A stretch of DNA of 64,000 nt, from contig NZ_NIDE01000001.1 in the NCBI RefSeq assembly GCF_002197845.1, forward strand, positions 1,240,001-1,304,000, given 5' to 3'. Made by a program: the position numbers and the translations under genes. The DNA is from Fimbriiglobus ruber (GTDB lineage Bacteria > Planctomycetota > Planctomycetia > Gemmatales > Gemmataceae). Shown piece after piece: positions 50,984 to 61,156 of this stretch. Within the stretch, counting starts at the first letter, position 1. Every line of letters starts with the position of its first letter. Below the pieces are notes generated by a model. It saw only the letters and a program-made list of their open reading frames with translations. It was not told the origin of the DNA and made no database searches.

Positions 50984-53053
50984 GTGTCTGAACGCCTCGT
51001 TCAAGTTTGGCATGCCGTTTACGCTTCCCCCGACGCTGGCGTCTCTGACGCCGATCTGTTGGCGCGGCTGGCTGCTGGGAAAGATGACACGGCGTTCGAA
51101 CTCCTGATCCGGCGACATGCCGACTTGGTGTGGCGGGTTTGCAAGCGGGTGGCACGTGACCAACATACTGCGGAAGACGCTTTCCAGGCCACGTTCCTGG
51201 CACTCTTACGGAGAGCCGCGTTCGTACGCGGGGCGTCGGCAGTAGGATTTCTTCATCAGGTTGCTTTTCGAGCCGCCCTGAAAGCGAAACCGCGAGACAC
51301 CGTGTCACCTTTGCCCGAGGATGTCGCTTCGCAGACTCCGGAACCGGACCAAGTTGCTGCCGCATCCGAACTCGGGCGGTTGCTACACGCCGAACTGAAC
51401 TTGCTCCCGGATCGTTACCGAGTGCCCCTGGTGTTGTGCTATCTGAACGGATTTACTCAGGCCGAAGCCGCGGCCCGTCTCGGGTGTCCGGTCGGTACGG
51501 TCTCCGCGCAACTGAGCCGGGGCTGCGATCGCCTTCGGGCCCGACTCATGCGTCGCGGTATCGTGTTGCCGGCATCCGGGGTGGCCGGAATGTTTGTCAC
51601 AACCGTGGAAGCGGTTTCTCAGTCGTTAATCCAAATCACTGCGAGCGTCAGGACGGGCGTCCCCGTACCGGCCGTCGCCAGCCTTGCCAGGAAGGTGTTA
51701 ATTTCCATGCGCTACGCGCACATAAAGACTTTTCTCCTCCCGATCTTCGCGACGATCATTGCGTTCGGGGGAGTGGCATGGTCTGTCGGGCAGACACCAA
51801 AACCGCCCGTGCCGAAGCAAGCCTTGGCCGTGCCTCCGGCACCGAAGCCGCCTAAAGATTTCAATATTTTGATGATCAGACTCGGTGAGATGAAGCCCAA
51901 GATGGGTCAAGACGAGTGGGCCCTCGTGATCCGCGACCTGATACTACTCGGAGCGGATGCAGTCCCCGACCTCATCCAGGCGCTGGATAAAGCCGACGAC
52001 GTATATACTTTGCGCTGTTTGGCGTTCGTGGCCCGCGGGATCGGAGACAAACGGGTCATCCCGGCCCTGATCCGGGCATTCCCAAAGACGTGTGAGTCTG
52101 GAAGCAGCGATTGCGCGTTCATAGCAAAGGACCCGGAATTGCTCGCGTTCATGCAGAAGCACGATACCCGTAAAGGGGATGGGGGCACCCACTACGACTT
52201 TGGCCGTGCGATCACCGAGGTTCGCCTGACGCTTCAGAAGATGACCGGGGTCAAGCATGGGGAGGACGAACTGAATTTCGCCCACCTCGGAGGTTCCGCA
52301 CGCCAACAGTATCTCCAGCGTTCCCAATTCCACCGATGCGCCGACCGTTGGGCGAAGTGGTGGGAAGGTCACTGGAAAGAACTCATCAGTGATGAACGTT
52401 ATTCTCGCGTCGACTTGCCTGCCTTGGCGGTCGTACCTGCCACCTCTGCGGGCGAGTTTCCCCACGGTCCAAAGGCGAAAATCACAGGGTGGGTCTCCGG
52501 CGGTTATCTTCAATCGGTCCACAACCCGAAGGCGAAGCAGGTCTTCCTGGATCTGGATTCCGGCCGGGAGGCTGCCCTCCCCGAGCGACTTCGTTCGGCA
52601 GTGGGCCAACCCGAACGAATTGACGACATTGCTGCCTGGGCGGCGGCCGAAGGGTTGGATCTCATGTGTACTGAGTATCTGATTCCAGGGGACGAGAAGC
52701 CGCACTACGTTCTTAGGGGGTTGGGGTTGGCAACCTGGCGATTCGCCGGTGACCGCCGGGAGGAGTTGAAGACGGACTTATTACGGAAAGACCCCTTGGA
52801 AGGCGGGACCCGCGTCGACGGACTGCTCGTCCGATTCAACACCCAGCTCGGACGATACGACCCGGCGGACACGTCGACGTATTTATTCCATACCCGTGAG
52901 GGCGGATGCGGAGCGTTGTTTGTGGGTGTCGAAGTTCACGACAACAGCATGCAGAATGGTTTCTTCCCCTCCCCGATAAACATCGATCTCAACCCGGTTG
53001 GGTTTCAAAAAGGCCGACGACTGGCTTACACCCTCATCAGCAATGCAGACTGA
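50984..53053 (+). CDS. ECF sigma factor fused to membrane and HEAT-like extension
   Basis: This 689-residue protein starts at a GTG (AAGGGG upstream). Sigma region 2 is DDTAFELLIRRHADLVWRVC, with the extension DQHTAEDAFQATFLALLRRA. Region 4 is ELNLLPDRYRVPLVLCYLNG, then FTQAEAAARLGCPVGTVSAQ. A transmembrane helix (IKTFLLPIFATIIAFGGVAW) near residue 245 is followed by a Pro-rich linker, a helical repeat part (VIRDLILLGADAVPDLIQAL, VARGIGDKRVIPALIRAF) and a C-terminal domain of unknown type. No separate anti-sigma gene is nearby, so the extension may sense a signal across the membrane. Such sigma fusions are typical of Gemmataceae. Confidence 0.88.
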   Translation: MSERLVQVWHAVYASPDAGVSDADLLARLAAGKDDTAFELLIRRHADLVWRVCKRVARDQHTAEDAFQATFLALLRRAAFVRGASAVGFLHQVAFRAALKAKPRDTVSPLPEDVASQTPEPDQVAAASELGRLLHAELNLLPDRYRVPLVLCYLNGFTQAEAAARLGCPVGTVSAQLSRGCDRLRARLMRRGIVLPASGVAGMFVTTVEAVSQSLIQITASVRTGVPVPAVASLARKVLISMRYAHIKTFLLPIFATIIAFGGVAWSVGQTPKPPVPKQALAVPPAPKPPKDFNILMIRLGEMKPKMGQDEWALVIRDLILLGADAVPDLIQALDKADDVYTLRCLAFVARGIGDKRVIPALIRAFPKTCESGSSDCAFIAKDPELLAFMQKHDTRKGDGGTHYDFGRAITEVRLTLQKMTGVKHGEDELNFAHLGGSARQQYLQRSQFHRCADRWAKWWEGHWKELISDERYSRVDLPALAVVPATSAGEFPHGPKAKITGWVSGGYLQSVHNPKAKQVFLDLDSGREAALPERLRSAVGQPERIDDIAAWAAAEGLDLMCTEYLIPGDEKPHYVLRGLGLATWRFAGDRREELKTDLLRKDPLEGGTRVDGLLVRFNTQLGRYDPADTSTYLFHTREGGCGALFVGVEVHDNSMQNGFFPSPINIDLNPVGFQKGRRLAYTLISNAD

Positions 53054-53492
53054 CTCTCGCTGCCAAAGAGAGGGATAGCCCCAAACGCTTCACAGCGCGT
53101 GGGGCTGCGGTTGAGTAGTCAACGTCCGGATTAGGTCCGTTATGGGCCGCAAGTCGGTATCGAGTCCGATCCGCAGCGCATGTCGGAGGGAGCCAGTGGA
53201 GCTACTCCTGACGGATTCCGTGGTTCACTGTCACGCCGTGTAAAATTTTGTCTTTGGTGCATCTCGGTGGTTTGTTTTCGATGTGTGGTTGAGCAGATAC
53301 TGACCCTTTCGTTGGCAGACGTGACCATTTCTTGTGCTGGAGTACTCGATTCCGTTCTTCGGCCGCACGCGGTTCACCACCACAGATTTGCTGCTTGCTC
53401 TCAGCGCGCGGGAACGGGCCGCGGATACATTCCCGCAGCCCTGTTCACAGGTTCTAGTTTTTAATCACGGAGCTTAATTGCCCGTGATTTTT

Positions 53493-53753
53493 CTAGCTAT
53501 CCGGGGCATGGGGAAGAGTCTCCCTGGGCACGATGTGCGGGGGGACAGAGTAGTTGAGGAGCTGCGTTTGCATCGCAAGACCCTCCTGAAGGGCGCGGGC
53601 GGGGGCAGAGAGCCCGAGATGTCGCCCGACGTGAAAATTTAGTGCAGATGCCGCGCCAAACATGTCAGGGAAAGCCACTTCTGGCGCAGTATCATAACGC
53701 AGGGCTTTGGAGTCGTTGGCCGTGATCAGTCGGAGCCGCCGAGGTCGAGCCAC
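53493..53753 (-). CDS. Doubtful small protein or gene remnant
   Basis: The 86-residue frame contains LRLITANDSKALRYDTAPEV and FHVGRHLGLSAPARALQEGL. It has no ribosome-binding site and no family. It is in a gene-poor stretch and could be a remnant of a larger gene or chance. Confidence 0.25.
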   Translation of the reverse strand: MARPRRLRLITANDSKALRYDTAPEVAFPDMFGAASALNFHVGRHLGLSAPARALQEGLAMQTQLLNYSVPPHIVPRETLPHAPDS

Positions 53754-54269
53754 AGATCGTCGTACCCATGAGGGCAGACGTCATCAGCCAGACAGATCAG
53801 TTGGTCGCAGTCCGATGCGATGGAGGCTTGCATACTTCGGCCCTCTTGGCTTTGGCGGTGAGGCGATGGGAGTGATTAAGCAGCGGGCGTGCCACGGCGC
53901 CGTGCGGATTTTTTGCGACCTTTCTTGAGGCCATCCTGACGCGCAAGCGGCGGATTCTTTCGCGTTTCACCCGGGCGAGAGCGCCGGTACGAGAGGTTGG
54001 GGCATTCAGTCAAATTAGACGGCTGCAACTTGTTCCCGTCGTTGGGTAGGAACTACATTTCGTTGTAAACGTGGGAAGCAAAACTTACCCCCTGACGGGG
54101 CCGATCTGGGCGATCCCTCCGGGCCGTGTTCTGCAGGGCTTCGGCCCTGCGGGTAAGAAGCTCAAGTTACATGTTTCCATTCCCTTCCGTGCCGAATATT
54201 ACTTATCAGGCCGCGAGTCACGCAGTAGATTTTTGCGATTTCTGTCGGCGTCGATTTCTCTAACAGAAT

Positions 54270-54292
54270 CCGGTCCGCACAGCGGACCCTAC
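54270..54292. repeat. Copy of the 61-kb palindromic repeat end
   Basis: CCGGTCCGCACAGCGGACCC and TAC, 23 bases exactly matching the outer end of the repeat at 61134-61156. Confidence 0.8.
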
Positions 54293-54319
54293 AAAACAAG
54301 ACTTGACCCTGACGGGCGA

Positions 54320-54886
54320 TCAGCGCTCGGCCGGTTCCTTCAACTTCGCCGCGAACTGCTTGCGGAATTTCGCCACCTTCGGGCTAATCACGTAAGCGCA
54401 ATACGGCTGATACGGGTTGTCGCGGTAATAGCCCTGGTGGTACCCCTCAGCGGGGTAGAACTTCGTAAACGGGGCTACTTCCGTTACGACCGGGTCCGCC
54501 CAGAGTTTTTCCGCCGTCACCTCGGCAATGACCTCTTCGGCCACCCGTTTCTGTTCCGGCGAGTGGTAGAAAATCACCGAGCGGTATTGCGGTCCGACGT
54601 CGTTCCCCTGCCGGTTGAGCGTCGTCGGGTCGTGGGCCGTCAAGAACACCCGCAGGATGTCTCGGAACGAAACGACGGCCGGGTCGAACCGGATTTGCAA
54701 CACCTCGGCGTGCCCGGTCGTCTTCGTGCAGACTTGTTCGTAAGTCGGGTTCGGAACGTGACCGCCGGCATACCCGGATTCGACGGACTCGACGCCCTTG
54801 AGGAGTTCAAACACGGCCTCCACGCACCAGAAGCAGCCGCCGCCGAGGGTGGCGGTTTCGCGGGACGGGTTGGCAGAAGTTGTCAT
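54320..54886 (-). CDS. msrA: Peptide methionine sulfoxide reductase MsrA
   Basis: A 188-residue protein with the MsrA catalytic motif [18 protein letters not shown] (nucleophile Cys in GCFWC), then [31 protein letters not shown] and [19 protein letters not shown]. It reduces the S-epimer of oxidised methionine using thioredoxin. Length and order are normal and no MsrB domain is fused. There is no signal peptide, so it is cytoplasmic. The gene lies 30 bases downstream of the alpha/beta hydrolase gene on the same strand, so the two may be co-transcribed. Confidence 0.96.
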   Translation of the reverse strand: MTTSANPSRETATLGGGCFWCVEAVFELLKGVESVESGYAGGHVPNPTYEQVCTKTTGHAEVLQIRFDPAVVSFRDILRVFLTAHDPTTLNRQGNDVGPQYRSVIFYHSPEQKRVAEEVIAEVTAEKLWADPVVTEVAPFTKFYPAEGYHQGYYRDNPYQPYCAYVISPKVAKFRKQFAAKLKEPAER

Positions 54887-54916
54887 GTCTGTTATCTCGT
54901 GAATAGCCGAGTTTGA

Positions 54917-55741
54917 CTATACCGTTGTCAGAAAACGTTGAACAATCGCATTGAATTCGTCCGGGGCTTCCAGGTTGCTCAGGTGTCCGGCGGCCGGGAC
55001 GACCTCGAGTTTGGCCCCGGGAATCGCCGCGGCCAGTTCACGAGCCACGTCCGGGGGCGTCAGCACGTCCTCGGCGCCGACGATCACCAGCGTTGGAACA
55101 TTGATAGACGCGAGGTTCGGGGTCGCGTCGGGTCGGTCGCGCAGGGCGACGAGCGCGGCCGCGACGCCGTCAATGGACTGAGCAGCACCCATTTGTCGTA
55201 CCGCGGTCACGACCTCGGGCCGTTTCGCGTGCGTGGTCGCGCCGAGCAACCGCGGGATCATTTGATCGATCACGGCGCCGGCGCGCTGATCGCGGACCAG
55301 TTCAATCGACTTGTTCCGCCCGGCTTTCACTTCAGCGGTATCTGCCCCGCCCTTTGTGTCAGCCAGAATGAGTCCGGCCAGTTGACTCGGGTAGTGCCGC
55401 GCGAACGCCAGGGCCACGTACCCGCCCATCGAAAGCCCACCGAGTACGACGGGAACGGTTATGCCGATTCCGTCGAGGAAATCCGCGAGGGCGTCCGCCG
55501 CGGTGTCGACAGTCCACCCGCCGTCCGGGACCGGCGAGCCGCCGAAGCCGAACAGGTCGGGGGCGAGAACCCGCCGCCCGCCGCCCGGCCCACCGGAAAG
55601 CGCAACCAGTTGCGGAGCCCACATTTCGCGACACTGAGGGTACGCGTGCAACAGCACCAGCGGCGGCCCGTCCCCGGTCCCGGCTTCGTCATACGTTAAC
55701 GAAATCCGGTCGTGTAAGGCATTCCAGGTATTCATAACCAT
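54917..55741 (-). CDS. Alpha/beta hydrolase
   Basis: A 274-residue alpha/beta-hydrolase fold enzyme with the opening strand PPLVLLHAYPQCREMW (HxxP-type oxyanion region), the nucleophile elbow LGGLSMGGYVALAFARHYPS (GxSxG), the acid in VIVGAEDVLTPP and the catalytic His in VPAAGHLSNLE. This is the pattern of small esterases, 3-oxoadipate enol-lactonases and haloperoxidase-like enzymes. The substrate is unknown. Start at 55741; an in-frame ATG at 55735 is equally possible. Confidence 0.88.
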   Translation of the reverse strand: MVMNTWNALHDRISLTYDEAGTGDGPPLVLLHAYPQCREMWAPQLVALSGGPGGGRRVLAPDLFGFGGSPVPDGGWTVDTAADALADFLDGIGITVPVVLGGLSMGGYVALAFARHYPSQLAGLILADTKGGADTAEVKAGRNKSIELVRDQRAGAVIDQMIPRLLGATTHAKRPEVVTAVRQMGAAQSIDGVAAALVALRDRPDATPNLASINVPTLVIVGAEDVLTPPDVARELAAAIPGAKLEVVPAAGHLSNLEAPDEFNAIVQRFLTTV

Positions 55742-55836
55742 AACTCGCGAGATTCCTGTTAAACTTTACCGCCTCATGGGTAAAGATAACGGAGTAGTGC
55801 GGGCACTACCAACCCACCCCATAGCGACTCGCGAAT

Positions 55837-57219
55837 ATGACTCGACTTCTGACCGGCCTTAATAAATGCCGCATGTCGGTTCGTTTGCCCTTGTTCCGCT
55901 CGACCGGCCGAGTGGTTCTTGCCGTCGGGCTCGGGTTGGCGGTGGGGTGCGCGCGGCCGGCCCCGCCGATCGTTCAGACCAAGCCGGCGGAAGTCGTCAT
56001 CGACAACCCGATCGCCCGCGAGATCACCGACTTCGAAGACTTCCCCGGCCGGACCGACGCCGTGAACGCCATCGATCTGCGCTCGCGCGTCACCGGGTAT
56101 CTCGATTCGGTCCACTTCAAAGACGGGTCGGACGTGAAGCAGGGCGACCTGCTCTTCAAGATCGACCCCCGGGTGTACAAGGCCGAGCTGGAGCGGACCG
56201 AAGCCGCTCTCGAACAGGCCCGGGCCCGGGACGCGCGGCTCAAAAAGGACCACGAACGGGCACTGGGTTTGAAGGGGGTCAGCGCGGAGGAATTGGATCG
56301 GATTGCCGGGGACAAGGCGGAAGCGGAAGCGGGCGTCGCGGTGGCGATTGCCGCCCGGCGGCTCGCACAACAGAACGTCGAATACACCGAGATCCATGCC
56401 CCGCTCTCCGGCCGGATGAGCCGCCGGTATGCGGACCCCGGGAACCTCATCAAGGCCGACGACACGATCCTGAGTTCGGTCGTGCAGATCGACCCCATTC
56501 ACGTTAACTTCGACATCGACGACCGGACCATGCTCCACGCCCGCCGACTGATTCAAGAAGGCAAGATGACGTCGTCGCGGGTGAAGGCGATGGAGGTCAA
56601 GGTCGGGCTGCCGGACGAAGAAGGCTTCTCGCTGACCGGGATCGTGAACTTCACGGACAACAAGATCGACCCCGGCACCGGTACGCTCCGCGCCCGCGCG
56701 GTCGTGGACAACAAGATTTTCGCGAACAACTCCCAGTCCGGCGAGGGCAAGAGTTCGTTCCTGCTTTCCCCGGGGCTGTTCGTCCGCGTCCGCATACCGA
56801 TCGGCCACCCGCACGCATCCGTTCTCGTCCCCGAGGAAGCGGTCGGGACGGACCAGGGGCAGAAATTCGTTTACATTCTCAACGAAAAAGACGAGGTCGT
56901 TTACCGGAAGGTTCGGCTCGGGCGGACGATCAACAACCTTCGCGTGGTCGAACCGGACGAAACCGGGAAGCTGAACTTGTCGGACAAGGATCGCGTGATC
57001 GTCAGCGGTCTCCAGCGCGTCCGGCCGGGCGTGAAGGTGACGCCGAAGATGGCCGAGAAGAAAACGGACGCGAAGGCGGTCGAGAAAACGCCGGCCGAGA
57101 AAAAAGCCTCGCCGGGCAGTCCGTCGGGCGAACCGGTGAGCCAACCCGTGGTCGCCGTCCCTCAAAGCACGAGCGCGACCCCGGCATCCCCGCCCGGCCG
57201 GGCGGCCGGCAGCCAGTGA
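55837..57219 (+). CDS. RND efflux periplasmic adaptor (membrane fusion protein)
   Basis: This protein of up to 460 residues is the membrane-fusion subunit of the following RND pump. A lipoprotein-type signal (VVLAVGLGLAVGC) is followed by the biotinyl-lipoyl half VTGYLDSVHFKDGSDVKQGD and LLFKIDPRVY, a coiled-coil hairpin (ERTEAALEQARARDARLKKD), the second lipoyl half EIHAPLSGRMSRRYADPGNL, and beta-barrel and membrane-proximal domains. The C-terminal tail is rich in Lys/Pro. The ATG at 55873 is an alternative start. The gene lies 168 bases before the pump gene. Confidence 0.92.
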   Translation: MTRLLTGLNKCRMSVRLPLFRSTGRVVLAVGLGLAVGCARPAPPIVQTKPAEVVIDNPIAREITDFEDFPGRTDAVNAIDLRSRVTGYLDSVHFKDGSDVKQGDLLFKIDPRVYKAELERTEAALEQARARDARLKKDHERALGLKGVSAEELDRIAGDKAEAEAGVAVAIAARRLAQQNVEYTEIHAPLSGRMSRRYADPGNLIKADDTILSSVVQIDPIHVNFDIDDRTMLHARRLIQEGKMTSSRVKAMEVKVGLPDEEGFSLTGIVNFTDNKIDPGTGTLRARAVVDNKIFANNSQSGEGKSSFLLSPGLFVRVRIPIGHPHASVLVPEEAVGTDQGQKFVYILNEKDEVVYRKVRLGRTINNLRVVEPDETGKLNLSDKDRVIVSGLQRVRPGVKVTPKMAEKKTDAKAVEKTPAEKKASPGSPSGEPVSQPVVAVPQSTSATPASPPGRAAGSQ

Positions 57220-57387
57220 CTTTCGCCCGGGGCCGCTCTCTCGATAGCTCTCCGGGTCCACGTCCCGTCGCCCACACGGGGTCTCAAAACTGATGCGTAC
57301 CCCCCGGCCCCCGGGTTCCGTTTCGGACGTCAGTCCGGGCGGGTGCCCGGGGGCGCCGGTTTCACCCCTCCCGAGTAGAGCCGAACC

Positions 57388-60300
57388 GTGCTGGCACGTT
57401 TCTTCGTCGACCGGCCGATTTTCGCCTCGGTGATCTCGATCGTGATCACCCTGGCCGGGGCTCTGGCCGCCTTCAACCTGCCCATTTCTCAGTACCCGCC
57501 GGTCACCCCGCCGACCATCCAGGTCGACTGCAACTACCCCGGCGCGAGTGCGAAGGTCGTGTCGGAGACGGTCGCCGCGCCGATCGAACAGCGGGTGAAC
57601 GGGGTCGAAGGGATGCTGTACATGGCGTCCCAGAGTACGAGCGACGGGTCGTACACGCTCACCGTCACGTTCGAAATCGGGACCAACCTGAACATCGCCC
57701 AGGTCCTCGTCCAGAACCGCCTCAACCTCGCGCTCCCCGAACTCCCGGACGTCGTCCGCGCGACCGGCGTGACCACCCGCAAGCGGTCGTCCGAGATCCT
57801 GATGACCGTCGCCCTGAGTTCGCCCTCCGGGGCGTACGACCAACTCTATTTGAGCAACTACGCGCTGACCCATATTAAGGACGAGTTGGCCCGGATCGAG
57901 GGCATCAGCGACGTCATCGTGTTCGGCCAGCGCGACTACAGCATGCTGCTCTGGATCGACCCGGAGAAGCTCGCGGCCCGCGACCTGACGGCCCTGGACG
58001 TCGTGAACGCCGTCGGCGCGCAGAACGTCCAGGTGTCGCTCGGCCAACTCGGGTCGCCGACGGGGCACGGCGGCAAGACGCAGATTCCGTTGACGTTCAC
58101 GGGCCGGCTGACCGACGAGAGCGAGTTCGAGAACATCATCGTGAAGGCCGACTCGGCCGGCCGGCTCGTCCGCGTCCGGGACGTGGCCGTGGTCGAACTC
58201 GGGGCGAAATCGCTGGACGTGTCGAACCAGTTCGACCGGAAGCCGACCGTCGGGTTGGCCGTCTTCCTCCTGTCGGACGCGAACGCGCTCGAAACGGCCG
58301 ACCAGATCATGGCCAAAATGAACGAACTCTCGAAGTCGTTCCCGACCGAAGTCATTTACGAAATCGGGTACGACACCACGCCGTTCATGCGGGAGTCGAT
58401 CAAGGAGGTCTTCAAGTCCCTCCGGGATTCGATCGTCCTGGTCGCGCTCGTCGTCCTCGTGTTCCTCCAGACCTGGCGGGCGGCGATCATCCCGCTGGCC
58501 GCCGTCCCGGTCGCCATCGTCGGCACGTTCGGCGTCATGTACGCCTTCGGGTTCGGGCTGAACAACCTGACCCTGTTCGGGCTGGTCCTGGCGGTCGGGA
58601 TCGTCGTGGACGACGCGATCGTCGTCGTCGAGGCGGTGCAGCACCAGTTAGAAATGGGGTATCAACCGCGCGAGGCGACGCTGCGCGCGATGGACGAGGT
58701 GGCCGGGCCGGTCGTGGCGGTCGGCGTCGTCCTCACGGCCGTGTTCGTCCCCTGCGCGTTCTTTTCCGGGATCGTCGGCCAGTTCTTCCGCCAGTTCGCC
58801 CTCACGATCGCCATCTCGACGATCATCTCGACTTTTAACTCGCTCACCCTGAGCCCGGCACTGGCGGCCATCCTACTCCGGCCGCCGCACGCCCGGCAGG
58901 ACTTACCGACGCGGGTCGTGAATTTCTTCTTCGGGTGGTTCTTCCGCATCTTTAACTGGTCGTTCGACGTATCCGGCCGGGGTTACGTCTGGCTGGTCGG
59001 GCGGACGATCCGCATCCCGGTGCTGGTCGTCGCGATCTACGGCGGGTTGCTCGTCCTGACCTACCAGGGCTACCTCCGGCTGCCGATCGGGTTCATCCCG
59101 CAACAGGACAAGGGCTACCTGATCGCGAGCGTCCAACTGCCGGACGCCGCGTCGGCCGAGCGGTGTATCGATGTCATGGGCCAGATCTCCAAGATCGCCC
59201 TGGAGACGCCGGGCGTCAAGCACGCGAACAGCGTGGCCGGGAACTCGTTCGTCTTGAGCGCGTACGGGTCGAACTTCGGCTCGATGTTCATCATTCTGGA
59301 CGGCTTCGACGAGCGCCGGAACGACACCAAGCTGTACGCCGACAACATCATGGCCGAGTTGCGGAAGCGCACGGGGCAGCAGGTGTTCGGCGCCCAGGTC
59401 AACATCTTCGGCGCCCCGGCCGTCTCCGGCCTCGGCCGCGCCGGCGGCTTCAAGTACATGGTCGAGGACCGGGGCGACTTCGGCCCGCGAATGCTCCAGG
59501 GCCAGACAGAAAACCTGATGGAAAAAGGGAACCAGCAGCCGGGGCTCGTCGGGCTGTTTTCCGTTTACCGGACCAATTCGCCGCAACTGTTCGTCAACGT
59601 CGACCCGGCCGCGTGTTCGGCCCAGGGGGTCAACATTCAGGACGTTTACGGCGTCATGCAGGCGTCCCTCGGCGCGCGGTACGTGAACGACTTCAACCGC
59701 TTCGGCCGCACGTGGCAGGTGAACGTCCAGGCCGACCAGCGGTTCCGCGTGCGGATCGACGACGTCGGCCGACTCCGGGTCAAGAACCGGAGCGGGCAAC
59801 TCGTCCCGATCTCCACGCTGGCCGAGGTGAAGGAAGTCACCGGGCCGCTCGTCCTCACGCGGTACAACATGTACCAGGCCGCCGCGATCAACGGGAACAT
59901 CGCCCCCGGGGTGAGCAGCGGCGACGGCCAGGCGACGTTGGACGCCCTGGCCAAGAAAGAGTTGCCGAACAACATGGCCGGCGAGTGGACCGAACTGTCA
60001 TTCATCGAGCAACGGTCGCGAGACACCGGGTCGGCCGTGTTCGGGATCTCGGTCCTGGTCGTGTTCCTGATTCTCGCGGCTCTGTACGAAAGCTGGGCGC
60101 TGCCGCTCGCCGTGATTCTGGTCGTGCCGCTGTGCGTGTCGTGTTCGCTGTTCGGCGTCTGGGTGACGCGGTGGGACATCCTGCCGGTGTCGGAATTTAA
60201 CCTCACCCTGTTCGGGAAGACGTTTAACTGGGTCACGTCTCTGGGCATCGCGAACGCCGATCAGGTGTTGGACATCAACATCGCGCGGCGGACGGGGGTG

Positions 60301-60795
60301 TTCAAGCAGGACGTGAACCTGTTTACGCAGATCGGGTTCGTGGTGCTGATCGGCCTGGCGTGTAAGAACGCCATCTTGATCGTCGAGTACGCCAAACGGC
60401 AGCGGGATTCGGGCGCGGACCGCCGCACGGCCATCCTGGAAGCGTGCCGGCTCCGCCTGCGGCCGATCCTGATGACGTCCGTCGCGTTCATTCTCGGCGT
60501 CGTGCCCCTGCTGATCGCCACCGGCGCCGGGGCCGAAATGCGGGCCGCGCTCGGGACGGCGGTGTTCGCCGGGATGCTCGGGGTGACGTTGTTCGGGGTG
60601 TTCCTGACGCCGGTCTTCTTTGTGATCGTCGACCGCATCACGGAGGGCCGTTTGTTCAAGAACGAGTACGTCAGCCGGCTGAGCCGCGTGTCCCTTTTGG
60701 TCGTGCGGCTGGGCGTGCTGGGGCCGTTCGTCGGCAGCCGGATGCTGGCGACCAGGGCGGTCAACTCGGTCCGCCGGCGGCCCATGGATCAGTAG
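57388..60795 (+). CDS. RND efflux pump, inner-membrane subunit (AcrB/HAE1 type)
   Basis: This 1135-residue proton-driven pump starts at a GTG: MLARFFVDRPIFASVISIVI. Typical sites are YPPVTPPTIQVDCNYPGASA, the GLVLAVGIVVDDAIVVVEAV helix with the two proton-relay Asp residues near residue 408, ESWALPLAVILVVPLCVSCS, and GLACKNAILIVEYAKRQRDS in TM10-11. The region IGFIPQQDKGYLIASVQLPD begins the second periplasmic half. It exports drugs, dyes or lipids through the adaptor above. The outer-membrane component is not in the window. A second pump gene follows. Confidence 0.95.
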   Translation: MLARFFVDRPIFASVISIVITLAGALAAFNLPISQYPPVTPPTIQVDCNYPGASAKVVSETVAAPIEQRVNGVEGMLYMASQSTSDGSYTLTVTFEIGTNLNIAQVLVQNRLNLALPELPDVVRATGVTTRKRSSEILMTVALSSPSGAYDQLYLSNYALTHIKDELARIEGISDVIVFGQRDYSMLLWIDPEKLAARDLTALDVVNAVGAQNVQVSLGQLGSPTGHGGKTQIPLTFTGRLTDESEFENIIVKADSAGRLVRVRDVAVVELGAKSLDVSNQFDRKPTVGLAVFLLSDANALETADQIMAKMNELSKSFPTEVIYEIGYDTTPFMRESIKEVFKSLRDSIVLVALVVLVFLQTWRAAIIPLAAVPVAIVGTFGVMYAFGFGLNNLTLFGLVLAVGIVVDDAIVVVEAVQHQLEMGYQPREATLRAMDEVAGPVVAVGVVLTAVFVPCAFFSGIVGQFFRQFALTIAISTIISTFNSLTLSPALAAILLRPPHARQDLPTRVVNFFFGWFFRIFNWSFDVSGRGYVWLVGRTIRIPVLVVAIYGGLLVLTYQGYLRLPIGFIPQQDKGYLIASVQLPDAASAERCIDVMGQISKIALETPGVKHANSVAGNSFVLSAYGSNFGSMFIILDGFDERRNDTKLYADNIMAELRKRTGQQVFGAQVNIFGAPAVSGLGRAGGFKYMVEDRGDFGPRMLQGQTENLMEKGNQQPGLVGLFSVYRTNSPQLFVNVDPAACSAQGVNIQDVYGVMQASLGARYVNDFNRFGRTWQVNVQADQRFRVRIDDVGRLRVKNRSGQLVPISTLAEVKEVTGPLVLTRYNMYQAAAINGNIAPGVSSGDGQATLDALAKKELPNNMAGEWTELSFIEQRSRDTGSAVFGISVLVVFLILAALYESWALPLAVILVVPLCVSCSLFGVWVTRWDILPVSEFNLTLFGKTFNWVTSLGIANADQVLDINIARRTGVFKQDVNLFTQIGFVVLIGLACKNAILIVEYAKRQRDSGADRRTAILEACRLRLRPILMTSVAFILGVVPLLIATGAGAEMRAALGTAVFAGMLGVTLFGVFLTPVFFVIVDRITEGRLFKNEYVSRLSRVSLLVVRLGVLGPFVGSRMLATRAVNSVRRRPMDQ

Positions 60796-60958
60796 CGGGA
60801 TTTAGCCGCGGAGGACACGGAGAGAGGAATTGAGCAATGAGCTGATAAACATGGCGAAACGCCGCACGGGCAAACAAAGCCTTTAATGTGGCATCCATCT
60901 GCGATTTCGAGTGATTATGACCATGTGGCGCCATCCATTTCATCCCGCGCACATCTGC

Positions 60959-61156
60959 GTAGGGTCCGCTGTGCGGACCGGTTATTCCAACGCACGCGGC
61001 GGACACAGGTTCCGTCTCGGGAGGCGGGGGAGAATAACCGGTCCGCACAGCAGACCCTACGAAACTGTGCGGACCGGTTATTCCAACGCACGCGGCGGAC
61101 ACGGGTTCCGTCTCGGGAGGCGGGGGAGAATAACCGGTCCGCACAGCGGACCCTAC
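60959..61156. repeat. MITE-like element with 29-bp terminal inverted repeats
   Basis: Perfect 29-bp arms at 60959-60987 and 61128-61156 (outer bases GTAGGGTCCGCTGTGCGGAC). Inside, 60970-61065 and 61066-61161 are a 96-bp tandem duplication. A degenerate arm follows at 61201-61229. There is no coding capacity. Confidence 0.8.

Larger units (their letters stand above)
53054..54319. other. Long gene-poor region
   Basis: About 1.27 kb with little support for genes. It holds one weak frame (53493-53753, listed separately), a GCAGGGC TTCG GCCCTGC hairpin near 54133-54150 and a copy of the palindromic repeat at 54270-54292. Confidence 0.5.

Noticed and set aside
53180-53464. 94-codon plus-strand frame in the gene-poor region
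   Set aside because: No ribosome-binding site or recognisable domain; Cys/Val-rich chance frame.
55774-58644. Very long minus-strand open frame (956 codons) opposite the RND adaptor and pump
   Set aside because: It is antisense to two well-recognised genes, is highly charged and repetitive in Asp/Arg/Val, and results from GC-rich codon periodicity.
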